Shown piece after piece: positions 18,112 through 25,889 of a stretch of DNA of 64,000 nt; positions within the stretch are counted from its first letter, which is position 1; every line of letters starts with the position of its first letter. Origin of the DNA: an uncultured Lactobacillus sp. (GTDB taxonomy: Bacteria > Bacillota > Bacilli > Lactobacillales > Lactobacillaceae); assembly GCA_937874185.1 (NCBI GenBank), contig CALNAK010000020.1:124001-188000 (forward strand), read 5' to 3'. The notes under the pieces are model-generated. The model saw nothing but the letters and a program-made list of their open reading frames with translations, made no database searches and was not told the origin of the DNA. The translations under genes and the position numbers were made by a program.

Positions 18112-18767
18112 AACGTGTAAATATTCTTTTGGGTGGTCCTGAGAGTGAATACCCAGATGAACTTAGTCAAAGTATCAAAGCTATTTCCGGGCCATGGATC
18201 GGTGCTGACCGAGGAAGTCTTTATCTGTTAGCACATGGAATTGTTCCTGAAATTGCGATTGGTGATTTTGATTCCATCAGCAAAAAAGAACAGAAGTTAC
18301 TTAGAGAAAGTGTTCCAGTATTCGAAAAGTTTCCACCTGAAAAAGATGATACTGATTCCGAATTATGCTTGCTCTCAGCCAGAGAAAAGTTTAATGCCCA
18401 AGAATACTATGTCTATGGGGCTACCGGTGGTCGAATCGATCACTTCTTAGTTAATCTATTTTTGCCCTTTGATCCAAGATTCTTGGACTTTTACGATAAG
18501 CTCTATTACAAAGCAGCAACTAATACCATCAGATTCTTCAAACCAGGCAGATACACGGTTTATCACGAGAATGGGATGAAATACATTGCCTTTGTCAATC
18601 TTGGTCCTGTGACACATTTAAAGATACTTGATGCCAAGTATAAATTAGAAGATTTCAGCGCCGGACATCCAGTTAGTTGGTCCAGCAATGAATTTGTTGG
18701 AGAAACAATTGATTTTGGATTCCAGAGCGGGATTGTGGCAGTTATTCAGAGTAGGGATGGAAAGTAG
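18108..18767 (+). CDS. thiN: Thiamine pyrophosphokinase
   Basis: ThiN (219 aa) transfers diphosphate from ATP to thiamine to make TPP, the cofactor of phosphoketolase and transketolase. Seen: WIGADRGSLYLL, the acidic AIGDFDSI and PPEKDDTDSE, and GATGGRIDHFLVNLF, all diagnostic. The C-terminal beta-sandwich holds the dimer interface. It begins within the rpe stop (ATGA overlap) and is the last gene of the priA unit. No TPP riboswitch precedes it; thiamine is presumably imported. Confidence 0.95.
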   Translation: MKRVNILLGGPESEYPDELSQSIKAISGPWIGADRGSLYLLAHGIVPEIAIGDFDSISKKEQKLLRESVPVFEKFPPEKDDTDSELCLLSAREKFNAQEYYVYGATGGRIDHFLVNLFLPFDPRFLDFYDKLYYKAATNTIRFFKPGRYTVYHENGMKYIAFVNLGPVTHLKILDAKYKLEDFSAGHPVSWSSNEFVGETIDFGFQSGIVAVIQSRDGK

Positions 18768-18888
18768 AGAGCGGAGAGCAACGTTTAGATTCTGAGCATT
18801 TGCCTAAGCCTAGGAATTACACGCGATTTTGCGTGTGATTTCTAGGGTGTAGCAAAGCACAGGAATCTGTTGCTCGCAGCTCGTTTTA
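18766..18888. repeat. Structured fold-back repeat element, copy A
   Basis: This ~120-nt element forms a single long imperfect hairpin. Paired arms: GAG 767-769 with CTC 880-882; GAGCAAC 776-782 with GTTGCTC 869-875; GATTC 788-792 with GAATC 863-867; TTTGC 799-803 with GCAAA 852-856; and a continuous 16-bp apical stem 809-824 with 831-846 under a 6-nt loop (numbers are 18,000 plus). It begins at the thiN stop codon and is richer in GC than its surroundings. Copy B, 127 bp downstream, keeps the fold with different stem sequences. I do not recognise the family. Confidence 0.75.
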
Positions 18889-18892
18889 GATA

Positions 18893-19020
18893 AGAGAGCG
18901 CAACAAGGGCGGTCAGCTCCCGAGCATTTGCAGGACTTCCCGAATTATACGCGAACTATGCGTATGATTTGGAAAGTCAGGCAAAGCGGAGTGGAGTTGC
19001 CCTTGTGGAGCTCGTTTAGG
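18893..19020. repeat. Structured fold-back repeat element, copy B
   Basis: This second copy shares the blocks AGAGAGCG, GAGCATTTGC, GAATTAYACGCGA, TGCGTRTGATTT, GCAAAGC and AGCTCGTTT with copy A. Between those blocks the stems differ but still pair: ACAAGGGC 18903-18910 with GCCCTTGT 18999-19006, CTCC with GGAG, GACTT with AAGTC plus CC with GG, and apical AATTATACGC 18943-18952 with GCGTATGATT 18960-18969. Such compensatory change suggests selection on structure. Confidence 0.75.
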
Positions 19021-19092
19021 ATGAACAAACAAAAATACAACCCAAAATAGTTGAGTAATGTAGTTTTGATAAATATAGTTATTCTGTAAATT

Positions 19093-19140
19093 AAAAGGAA
19101 CCAGCCAATTCGATTTTTATGAATTGACTGGTTCCTTTTA
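19093..19140. terminator. Strong, possibly bidirectional terminator before metC
   Basis: AAAAGGAACCAG pairs with CTGGTTCCTTTT and, after a C/A mismatch, CAATTC pairs with GAATTG across a short AT loop. It ends in TTTTATT, and the left side begins with TTAAAA, so it could stop transcription from either side. It closes the priA-thiN unit plus the repeat region. 19021-19092 holds nothing else that I recognise. Confidence 0.8.
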
Positions 19141-19170
19141 TTGCTAAAATAAACAAATAAGTAATATCAT
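19141..19170 (+). promoter_or_regulatory. Candidate promoter of the cystathionine lyase-family gene
   Basis: TTGCTA (19141-19146) and TATCAT (19165-19170) are separated by 18 nt, directly after the terminator and about 30 nt before the ATG. No T-box or S-box motif is visible in the leader, which seems to be short. Confidence 0.5.
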
Positions 19171-19200
19171 AAAAGCATAATTAATAATTGGGGGATATTT

Positions 19201-20346
19201 ATGACAGAATTCAATACAAATTTAGTTCATGGGAAACCACAAAATGATAACAATACAGGTGCAGTAAATGTGCCAATTTATAATTCATCAACATATATTT
19301 ATCCATCAGTTGAAAGTAAAGTGAAATATGATTATGAGCGTTCTGGTAATCCTACTCGTGGTTACTTAGAGGACCAAGTTGCTCAATTAGAAAATGGTGT
19401 TAGAGGATTTGCTTTTTCTTCTGGTTCAGCAGCGATTCACGCCGTACTAGCAATATTCAAACCAGGTGACCATCTGATTATCGGTAAAGAAATTTATGGT
19501 GGTACATTTAGAATCATCAATGATTTCTTTAAACGTTGGAAGATTGAATTTACTGCCGTAGATACTCAGAATCCTGAAGAAATCGAAGCAGCGATTCAAC
19601 CAAATACCAAAGCAATCTACTTTGAAAGTTTTACAAATCCCCTGTTACATGTGACAAGCGTAAAAGCGACGGCAAAGGTTGCTAAAGCACATAATCTGTT
19701 GACGATTGTTGACAATACTTTCTTATCACCATATTTACAACGTCCCTTAGATTTAGGAGCCGATATTGTAATTCATTCAGCCACAAAATATCTCAGTGGT
19801 CATTCAGATGTTATTGCAGGTATGGCTGTTGCTAAAAATCAAGATATAGCTGATCGAATTTACTTCAATCAAAATAGTATTGGATCAACATTGTCACCAG
19901 AAGATTCCAATTTGGTTCGTCGAGGAATTCAAACATTGTCCGTTAGAATGGACCGCCATCTTAGCAATGCAGCTAAAATAGTTGAATTCTTACAAGGACG
20001 TTCTGAAATTGCTAAAATTTACTATCCTGGTATCTCAGGTAGTAGGGACCACGAAATTGCTGAGGCTGAGACTGACGGATTCGGTGGAATTGTCTCGTTT
20101 GAACTTCGCGGTGGTCTTGATTCAACAAAATTCGTTGAAGGAACCAAATTGATTCAATTAGCCGTTAGCTTGGGTGCAGTGGAAAGTTTGATTGAGTTGC
20201 CATACAAGATGACACATGCTGAGTTATCGCCTGAGGAACAGCTTAAAGCGGGTATTACACATCAATTAGTTAGATTGTCAGTCGGAATTGAAGATTCAAG
20301 AGATCTGATTGCTGATTTGGCTCAAAGTTTGGATAAATTAGTTTAA
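19201..20346 (+). CDS. metC: Cys/Met metabolism PLP enzyme (cystathionine lyase/synthase family)
   Basis: The 381-aa protein is a fold-type I PLP enzyme of the cystathionine gamma-synthase/beta-lyase/gamma-lyase family. Seen: YERSGNPTRGYLE (phosphate-binding and substrate Tyr/Arg), SSGSAAIHAVL, the PLP-ring Asp in VDNTFLSPYLQRP, and the Schiff-base Lys196 in SATKYLSGHSD. The C-terminus has SLGAVESLIELP and VRLSVGIED. Sequence alone does not separate beta-lyase from gamma-lyase or synthase; the SLGAVESL form fits lyases. It is a single-gene unit, so its partner (e.g. a serine/cystathionine synthase) is elsewhere. Confidence 0.85.
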   Translation: MTEFNTNLVHGKPQNDNNTGAVNVPIYNSSTYIYPSVESKVKYDYERSGNPTRGYLEDQVAQLENGVRGFAFSSGSAAIHAVLAIFKPGDHLIIGKEIYGGTFRIINDFFKRWKIEFTAVDTQNPEEIEAAIQPNTKAIYFESFTNPLLHVTSVKATAKVAKAHNLLTIVDNTFLSPYLQRPLDLGADIVIHSATKYLSGHSDVIAGMAVAKNQDIADRIYFNQNSIGSTLSPEDSNLVRRGIQTLSVRMDRHLSNAAKIVEFLQGRSEIAKIYYPGISGSRDHEIAEAETDGFGGIVSFELRGGLDSTKFVEGTKLIQLAVSLGAVESLIELPYKMTHAELSPEEQLKAGITHQLVRLSVGIEDSRDLIADLAQSLDKLV

Positions 20347-20403
20347 AAAAAGATGCAGCCACAACGACTAGAAAGCTCTAGTAAATGTGACTGCATCTTT
20401 TTT
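20347..20403. terminator. Bidirectional terminator between metC and the beta-helix gene
   Basis: AAAAAAGATGCAG pairs with CTGCATCTTTTTT, extended after one mismatch by CACA with TGTG. An inner CTAG/CTAG mini-stem sits in the loop. A-rich and T-rich flanks let it serve both converging genes. Confidence 0.88.
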
Positions 20404-20404
20404 A

Positions 20405-21211
20405 TTATTTCTGTTCTGATTTTGGACGTTTTCCGTCAACTTGAACGGTTGAAGAATCATCAAATTTAAAGTGGATATGTTCAGGTTCTGGTTGGAAATT
20501 GTTTACATTGAAGTAACTTTCCAGAATTCTAATTTGAGGTGAATTATTGACAAAAGTTAAATCTTGTCCGTTAATTTGCGAGTGACTTTTTACAACTAGA
20601 TCATTTTTTGTATGAACTAGAGAAGAGTCAACGGTTAAATTTCTAAAGTCTAAACTTGAATGTTGTCTTAATTCTAATCTATGTGAAACGGTTGAATTTT
20701 TTAAATATGTTTGTGAGTTCTTTTGAAACAGTAATTGAAACGAAGAATTATCCGCAAATAATTGGCTATTTTCTAGTGACAATCCAATTGCCTTAGTTTT
20801 GACTCCAGTTAAGATTTGAGAATCCTTAAATGAAAAGAATGAATTCTGTCCATAAATTGTATCCCAATCATCGCTAGTTTGGCGGTCAATTGAGATATTG
20901 TCACCATAAACCTCAGCACCATCGAAAGCGGCTAAAGTGTTTTCCTTATTGGACGGGTAACAGATAGCTAAATTTTTGAAGATTAGAATATTCTTAGCGC
21001 CAACTGTAATACTGCAATATATTTTAATATCATTTTTATTAGATGATTTACCGATAATAGTAATGTTTCTTCTGATCGTGCAAATAAAGGGGTCAGTGGC
21101 TGAAAAATAAGTTCCAGGTAATAGTTCAATCACGTCGCCATCTTTAGCGTTAATTATGGCAGAAGAGAGTTGATCATCATTATTATCTTGATTTCCAATT
21201 GTTATTCTCAT
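20405..21211 (-). CDS. Cytosolic right-handed beta-helix-like protein, function unknown
   Basis: The 268-aa protein opens with a pectate-lyase-superfamily-like N-cap: QLSSAIINAKDGDVIELLPGTYF and NITIIGKSS. It then shows short repeating beta strands with stacked Asn/Ser/Phe turns (NISIDRQ, FSFKDSQI, GLSLENSQLF, TYLKNSTV, LDFRNLTV, INGQDLTFVNNS). That suggests a parallel beta-helix. There is no signal peptide, anchor or evident catalytic cluster, so it is probably intracellular and perhaps non-enzymatic. A GGGGG Shine-Dalgarno precedes the ATG. It is monocistronic, between metC and rpmB. I do not recognise a named family. Confidence 0.75.
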   Translation of the reverse strand: MRITIGNQDNNDDQLSSAIINAKDGDVIELLPGTYFSATDPFICTIRRNITIIGKSSNKNDIKIYCSITVGAKNILIFKNLAICYPSNKENTLAAFDGAEVYGDNISIDRQTSDDWDTIYGQNSFFSFKDSQILTGVKTKAIGLSLENSQLFADNSSFQLLFQKNSQTYLKNSTVSHRLELRQHSSLDFRNLTVDSSLVHTKNDLVVKSHSQINGQDLTFVNNSPQIRILESYFNVNNFQPEPEHIHFKFDDSSTVQVDGKRPKSEQK

Positions 21212-21255
21212 CAGAATACCCCCTTAGTTAATTTTAAAAAATTTTATAAGTATAG

Positions 21256-21292
21256 TAAAATAAAAAAGACCAACAACGAGTTGTTAGTCTTT
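21256..21292 (-). terminator. Terminator after rpmB
   Basis: On the minus strand AAAGACTAACAA pairs with TTGTTGGTCTTT (one T-G wobble) under a 4-nt loop and is followed by TTTATTTT. It separates rpmB from the beta-helix gene downstream on the same strand. Confidence 0.8.
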
Positions 21293-21312
21293 CTTAAATA
21301 ATTAGGTGATAA

Positions 21313-21498
21313 TTATACACGAGTAACTTTTCCTGATTTCAATGCTCTAGCTGAAACCCATACACGTTTTGGCTTACCATCAATCATAATACGAACTTTT
21401 TGCAAGTTTGGCTTCCAAGAACGTTTACTTTGGTTAAGAGCGTGTGAACGTTTGTTACCGAACACTGTTTTACGGCCTGTAATAATATCTTTTGCCAT
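21313..21498 (-). CDS. rpmB: 50S ribosomal protein L28
   Basis: L28 (61 aa) begins MAKDIITGRKTVFGNKRSHA and continues with RSWKPNLQKVRI and VWVSARALKSGKV, the classic family pattern. It is the cysteine-free, zinc-independent form. A strong AGGAGG lies 9 nt upstream of the ATG. It is divergent from yloU, the common arrangement in Firmicutes. Confidence 0.97.
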   Translation of the reverse strand: MAKDIITGRKTVFGNKRSHALNQSKRSWKPNLQKVRIMIDGKPKRVWVSARALKSGKVTRV

Positions 21499-21549
21499 GG
21501 GACCGACCTCCTTTGGCTACATGTTTTTTTCTTAAAATATCACCTGACT

Positions 21550-21578
21550 AATTTACCATAACCAACAAGTGAAATCAA
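21550..21578 (-). promoter_or_regulatory. Candidate promoter of rpmB
   Basis: On the minus strand TTGATT (21578-21573) and TAAATT (21555-21550) are separated by 17 nt, about 50 nt upstream of the rpmB start. The other half of this 197-bp divergent region must hold the yloU promoter, but no clear pair was found; TATAAT at 21613-21618 lacks a good -35. Confidence 0.45.
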
Positions 21579-21695
21579 TAGACTAATTTTGTATTAATAT
21601 AGTTTATTGTTGTATAATTCTTTAATTAGAAATGTTGCTATGATAAAATTTTAATGTTTACGATAGCTTTGGTCCAAGAATAGGAGGATCTAGAA

Positions 21696-22064
21696 ATGGC
21701 AGTCACAATAAAAACAAAACACGGTGAGATCGAAATTTCAACGAGTACTGTTGCTACAATCGTCGGTGGTGCTGCTTCCGATATCTACGGTATTGTAGGT
21801 ATGGCAAGCAAAAACCAATTACGCGATGGTATGAATACAATTTTGAATCGTGAAGATTTTTCTAGAGGTATAGTTATCCACCAAGAGGATACTAAACTAG
21901 CAGTTGATGTATACATAATTGTTGGATATGGTATTAAAATATCCGAAGTAGCAAAAAATTTAAAAGAAAAAGTAAAATATAACCTAGAGACAATGCTTGG
22001 AACACCAGCTGGCACTGTTAATATATATGTTCAGGGAATTAAAGTTTTAGATGACATTGAATAG
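21696..22064 (+). CDS. yloU: Asp23/Gls24 family protein (YloU type)
   Basis: YloU (122 aa) is a second Asp23/Gls24 protein in the window: GEIEISTSTVATIVGGAASD, IYGIVGMASK, and VDVYIIVGYGIKISEVAKNL. It is soluble, without a signal peptide. In Firmicutes the gene sits between rpmB and the DhaL-domain gene, exactly as here. Its exact role is unknown; the family localises near the envelope. Good AGGAGG precedes the ATG. Confidence 0.9.
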   Translation: MAVTIKTKHGEIEISTSTVATIVGGAASDIYGIVGMASKNQLRDGMNTILNREDFSRGIVIHQEDTKLAVDVYIIVGYGIKISEVAKNLKEKVKYNLETMLGTPAGTVNIYVQGIKVLDDIE

Positions 22065-22088
22065 GTAAGCTGGTTGGAGGGAAAACTT

Positions 22089-23762
22089 TTGAGCAAAGAA
22101 CTAATTACAAAGAAAGAATTTTCAGATATGGTGCGGGTCGCATCGCACAGACTTGAAAAGAATGCTAAGTTTGTAAACTCACTAAACGTCTTTCCGGTTC
22201 CTGATGGCGATACCGGAACTAATATGAGCTTAACGATTCAAAGCGGCTTCAAGTCAGTGAATGAATCAGAAAGTACTCATGTTGGAACGCTGGGTAAAGC
22301 ACTCGCTAAGGGTCTGTTAATGGGCGCACGTGGAAATTCTGGTGTTATCACATCACAAATCTTCCGTGGCTTCTCAAAGAGTATTGAAGCCAAGGAATCT
22401 TTGAATGCAATGGATTTGGCAAAAGCCTTTGATGATGGTGTTAAAACAGCTTATAAGGCTGTTATGAAGCCTGTTGAGGGAACTATTTTGACTGTTGCTA
22501 GATTTGGTGCTGAAGCCGGAATGAAAAAGGTAGAGACAACTAACGACATTGTAGAAGTTATGAAAGCTGTTGTTGCTGGTTCTAAAGTAGGACTAGAAAA
22601 AACGCCTTCACTACTTCCAGTTTTGAAAGAAGTTGGAGTTGTCGATTCAGGTGGTCAAGGCCTAGTATTTATCTATGAAGGTTTCTTAGAAGGCCTTACA
22701 GGTCAAGCTAGTGATGAAGTTTACACTCCTGATGAAAAAGATATGACAGAAATGGTAAATGCCAGTCATCATCAATCAGTTCAGGGACATTTCAATACAG
22801 ACGAGATCAAGAATGGTTACTGTACTGAAATGATGGTTGAATTGGGCAAAAACCCAACAACTGATGAAAAATTTGATAACGACACTTTACGTAATTACTT
22901 GGATAAAATTGGTGATTCATTGATCGTTGTTTCTGATGACGAAGTTATCAAAGTCCATGTTCATACTAACTACCCATATCGTGTATGGGCTGCAGGTAGA
23001 AAATATGGCTCACTTGTAAAAATCAAGATTGATAACATGAGATTGCAACATGAAACAATCGTTGATGAAGATGAACCAGTTGTTCAAGAAGCTACAAAAG
23101 CACCAGTTGATTATGCCGTGATTGCAGTATCATCAGGTGACGGATTAGCTAAATTGTTTGAAAGTTTAGGTGCAACACATATTATCAGTGGTGGACAAAC
23201 AATGAATCCATCAACTAACGATATTGTCGATGCAATCAACAAATCAAATGCTAAACGAGCACTTATTTTGCCAAATAACGGAAATATCATTATGGCCGCT
23301 AAACAAGCTGCTGAATTAGTTGATATTCCAGTTGCTATCGTTGGTTCTAAGACTGTTTCTCAAGGGATGACAGCAATGCTTTCATTCAATCCAGAAGCCG
23401 ATCTTAAAGATAATGAAGCTAACATGGAAGATTCTTTGGACACTGTTAAGAGTGGTCAAATTACCCAAGCAATCCGTGATACCGAAATTGACGGTTTGAA
23501 GATTGTTAAGGGACACTACATGGGAATCGTTGATGGTAAAATTTTAGTTGATGATCCTGATATTGTTGCCGGTACTGAAAAAATGTTAGATAAAATGATT
23601 GACGAAGATAGTGAAGTTATCACAATTCTTGTCGGTCAAGATGGAAATACTGAAGAAGCACAAAAAATTGCTGATTACTTGGATGATAACTATTCAGACT
23701 TAGAGACTGAAATTCATCAAGGTGACCAACCAGTTTATCCATATTTAATTTCAGTTGAATAA
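22089..23762 (+). CDS. fakA: DAK phosphatase-domain protein (YloV/FakA-like fatty acid kinase subunit)
   Basis: The 557-aa protein has an N-terminal DhaL domain with the nucleotide/Mg motif NVFPVPDGDTGTNMSLT and GARGNSGVITSQI (residues about 1-200). A middle region and a C-terminal DegV-like domain (from about 340) follow. FakA phosphorylates fatty acids bound to a FakB/DegV carrier so that exogenous lipids enter phospholipid synthesis, which fits plsX downstream. No FakB lies in this window. The start is TTG 22089, seven nt after GGAGGG; the TTG at 22074 is upstream of that Shine-Dalgarno. Confidence 0.88.
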   Translation: MSKELITKKEFSDMVRVASHRLEKNAKFVNSLNVFPVPDGDTGTNMSLTIQSGFKSVNESESTHVGTLGKALAKGLLMGARGNSGVITSQIFRGFSKSIEAKESLNAMDLAKAFDDGVKTAYKAVMKPVEGTILTVARFGAEAGMKKVETTNDIVEVMKAVVAGSKVGLEKTPSLLPVLKEVGVVDSGGQGLVFIYEGFLEGLTGQASDEVYTPDEKDMTEMVNASHHQSVQGHFNTDEIKNGYCTEMMVELGKNPTTDEKFDNDTLRNYLDKIGDSLIVVSDDEVIKVHVHTNYPYRVWAAGRKYGSLVKIKIDNMRLQHETIVDEDEPVVQEATKAPVDYAVIAVSSGDGLAKLFESLGATHIISGGQTMNPSTNDIVDAINKSNAKRALILPNNGNIIMAAKQAAELVDIPVAIVGSKTVSQGMTAMLSFNPEADLKDNEANMEDSLDTVKSGQITQAIRDTEIDGLKIVKGHYMGIVDGKILVDDPDIVAGTEKMLDKMIDEDSEVITILVGQDGNTEEAQKIADYLDDNYSDLETEIHQGDQPVYPYLISVE

Positions 23763-23768
23763 TTAAAA

Positions 23769-23812
23769 AGGAGGCAGTGATGAAACGATTCGTTTTGTCA
23801 TGCCTCCTATTT
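23769..23812 (+). terminator. Hairpin (terminator or attenuator) between fakA and recG
   Basis: AGGAGGCA (23769-23776) pairs with TGCCTCCT (23801-23808). After a one-base bulge TGATGAAAC pairs with GTTTTGTCA including wobbles. The T tract after it is poor (ATTTTGATT), so full termination is doubtful. The left arm is a perfect Shine-Dalgarno for an 11-codon reading frame inside the hairpin. Confidence 0.5.
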
Positions 23813-23840
23813 TGATTCATTTTCAAGAGAGGGGGAAAGT

Positions 23841-25877
23841 ATGGATCTTAGAAAAATTTCACTAGCCACTTTACCTGGTGTTGGACCTAAGAGATTGGAG
23901 TCATTGAATTCATTAGGAATCGAGAACGTCTATGATTTGTTGTTTTATTTTCCTTTTCGATATGAGGATATGGAAGCAAAGTCTTTGGACGAAGCAGTTG
24001 ATCAGGAAAAGATTTTAATCAAAGGTGTCGTAGCTAGTGATCCAGTTGTGGTCCGCTTTGGCTACAAAAAAAATCGTTTGAATGTCAGAATATTGGCTGA
24101 GAATGAATCAATCATGGTGACATTCTTTAATCAACCTTGGTTAAAAGATAAATTTGAAACGGGTAATGATGTTGCTGTTTATGGTAAATGGAATGAAAAC
24201 AGACGTTCATTAACCGGTATGAAAGTTATTGATGTTAATAATGATGATTCAATTGACTCTGTTTATTCAGTCAACAAGAACATTCATCAGAAAACGTTGA
24301 TCAATCTTATTAAATTAGCTTATGACAAATATCATGATGAAATTGATACGGTAATTCCTGGATATTTGCGGATGAAATATAAGTTATTAGATGACCAACA
24401 AATTGTTGATGGAATTCATTTTCCTAAAAACGAAGAACAAAGTGATGAAGCTCGTCGAAGTGCCAAATTCAGAGAATTCTTTTTATTTCAATGTGGCTTA
24501 CAAAGTATCAAATTGGAAGATAATCAACAAAATATTGGAATTGAAGAAAAGTATGATAAGAAATTTATCGGTGAGTTCATAAAGAAGTTACCGTTCAAAC
24601 TGACTGATGCTCAAGATCGAGTTGTTAAGGAAATTCTAAATGATATGGAATCAAATCACCATATGAATCGTCTTTTACAAGGGGATGTTGGTTCTGGTAA
24701 GACAATCGTCTCGGTAATTGCAATGTTGGCCGCAGTAACTGCTGGATATCAGGCGGCTATTATGGCACCGACCGAAATTTTGGCTCAGCAACATTTTGAT
24801 AAAATTAGTAAATTGTTGGCACCATCGGATATTCGGACTGCTATTTTAACTGGGTCACAAACAAAAAAAGAGCATGATTTTATTACTGGAGATATTCGAG
24901 AAGGTAAGACTAATGTTGTTGTGGGAACACATGCTTTGATTCAAAACGGAGTTGATTTTAAAAACCTTGGTTTGATTGTGATTGACGAACAGCATAGATT
25001 TGGTGTTAATCAACGTAAAGCTATGCGTGAAAAAGGTGACAATCCAGATGTTTTAGCAATGACGGCAACACCTATCCCAAGAACTCTAGCAATCACAACA
25101 TATGGTGATATGGACGTTTCAAGAATCGACCAATTACCCGCTGGACGTAAGAAAATTGAAACTTATTGGATTCGTAGTCAAAAGATTGAACAGATGTATC
25201 AATTTGTTTCTAAAGAGTTGAGTGAAGGTGCTCAAGCTTATGTGGTCACACCGTTGATTTCAGAATCAGAAAAGATGGATTTGAAAAATGCCGAATTGAT
25301 TTATGATAAATTCACAGAGTTGTTCGGTAAGAAGTATAAGATTGGTCTATTACATGGACAGATGCCAAATGACCAAAAAGAATCAGTCATGAAAGATTTC
25401 AGTGACAAAAAAATTGATGTGTTAGTTTCAACGACTGTTATTGAAGTGGGTGTTGATGTACCAAATGCCTCGATTATGGTAATATATGATGCTAATCGTT
25501 TCGGCTTATCACAACTACATCAATTACGTGGTCGTGTTGGTCGTGGTGAGAAACAATCGTACTGTATTTTGATTGCTGATCCAAAAAACGATGCTGCCAT
25601 TGAACGAATGAAAATTTTGACTTCAACTAATGACGGATTTGTCTTGGCTGAGGAAGACTTGAAGATGCGTGGAGCTGGGGACTTGTTGGGTAATAGACAA
25701 TCTGGTTTACCTGAATTTAAAGTAGGTAATCCAATTAATGATATTAATATCTTGGAGGTTGCCCAAGAGGAAGCAAAACGCCTGTTTGATGACAAGGACT
25801 TGATGAATAGTCCTGAAACAAAAGTATTAAAATCATTTATAAATGATGAATATGATCAATTAAATAATTTCGATTAG
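23841..25877 (+). CDS. recG: ATP-dependent DNA helicase RecG
   Basis: RecG (678 aa) reverses stalled forks and branch-migrates junctions. The N-terminal wedge/OB domain contains LATLPGVGPKRLESLNSLGI and the fork-binding segment (about 60-160). Helicase motifs: I LLQGDVGSGKTIVS, Ia MAPTEILAQQH, II DEQHRFG, III MTATPIPRTLA, IV LLHGQM, V STTVIEVGVDVPNA and VI QLRGRVGRG. The C-terminal hook has MRGAGDLLGNRQSGLPEF. GAGGGGGAA precedes the ATG. Confidence 0.97.
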   Translation: MDLRKISLATLPGVGPKRLESLNSLGIENVYDLLFYFPFRYEDMEAKSLDEAVDQEKILIKGVVASDPVVVRFGYKKNRLNVRILAENESIMVTFFNQPWLKDKFETGNDVAVYGKWNENRRSLTGMKVIDVNNDDSIDSVYSVNKNIHQKTLINLIKLAYDKYHDEIDTVIPGYLRMKYKLLDDQQIVDGIHFPKNEEQSDEARRSAKFREFFLFQCGLQSIKLEDNQQNIGIEEKYDKKFIGEFIKKLPFKLTDAQDRVVKEILNDMESNHHMNRLLQGDVGSGKTIVSVIAMLAAVTAGYQAAIMAPTEILAQQHFDKISKLLAPSDIRTAILTGSQTKKEHDFITGDIREGKTNVVVGTHALIQNGVDFKNLGLIVIDEQHRFGVNQRKAMREKGDNPDVLAMTATPIPRTLAITTYGDMDVSRIDQLPAGRKKIETYWIRSQKIEQMYQFVSKELSEGAQAYVVTPLISESEKMDLKNAELIYDKFTELFGKKYKIGLLHGQMPNDQKESVMKDFSDKKIDVLVSTTVIEVGVDVPNASIMVIYDANRFGLSQLHQLRGRVGRGEKQSYCILIADPKNDAAIERMKILTSTNDGFVLAEEDLKMRGAGDLLGNRQSGLPEFKVGNPINDINILEVAQEEAKRLFDDKDLMNSPETKVLKSFINDEYDQLNNFD

Positions 25878-25889
25878 TGAGGAAATATA

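Noticed and set aside
18766..19020. Possible CRISPR array or tandem satellite
   Set aside because: Only two units of ~125 bp, each a fold-back structure, with no short direct repeats separated by unique spacers and no cas genes.
19021..19200. T-box or S-box riboswitch before metC
   Set aside because: No T-box sequence, specifier-loop hallmarks or SAM-aptamer core were found; the GGAACC motif is part of a simple terminator stem.
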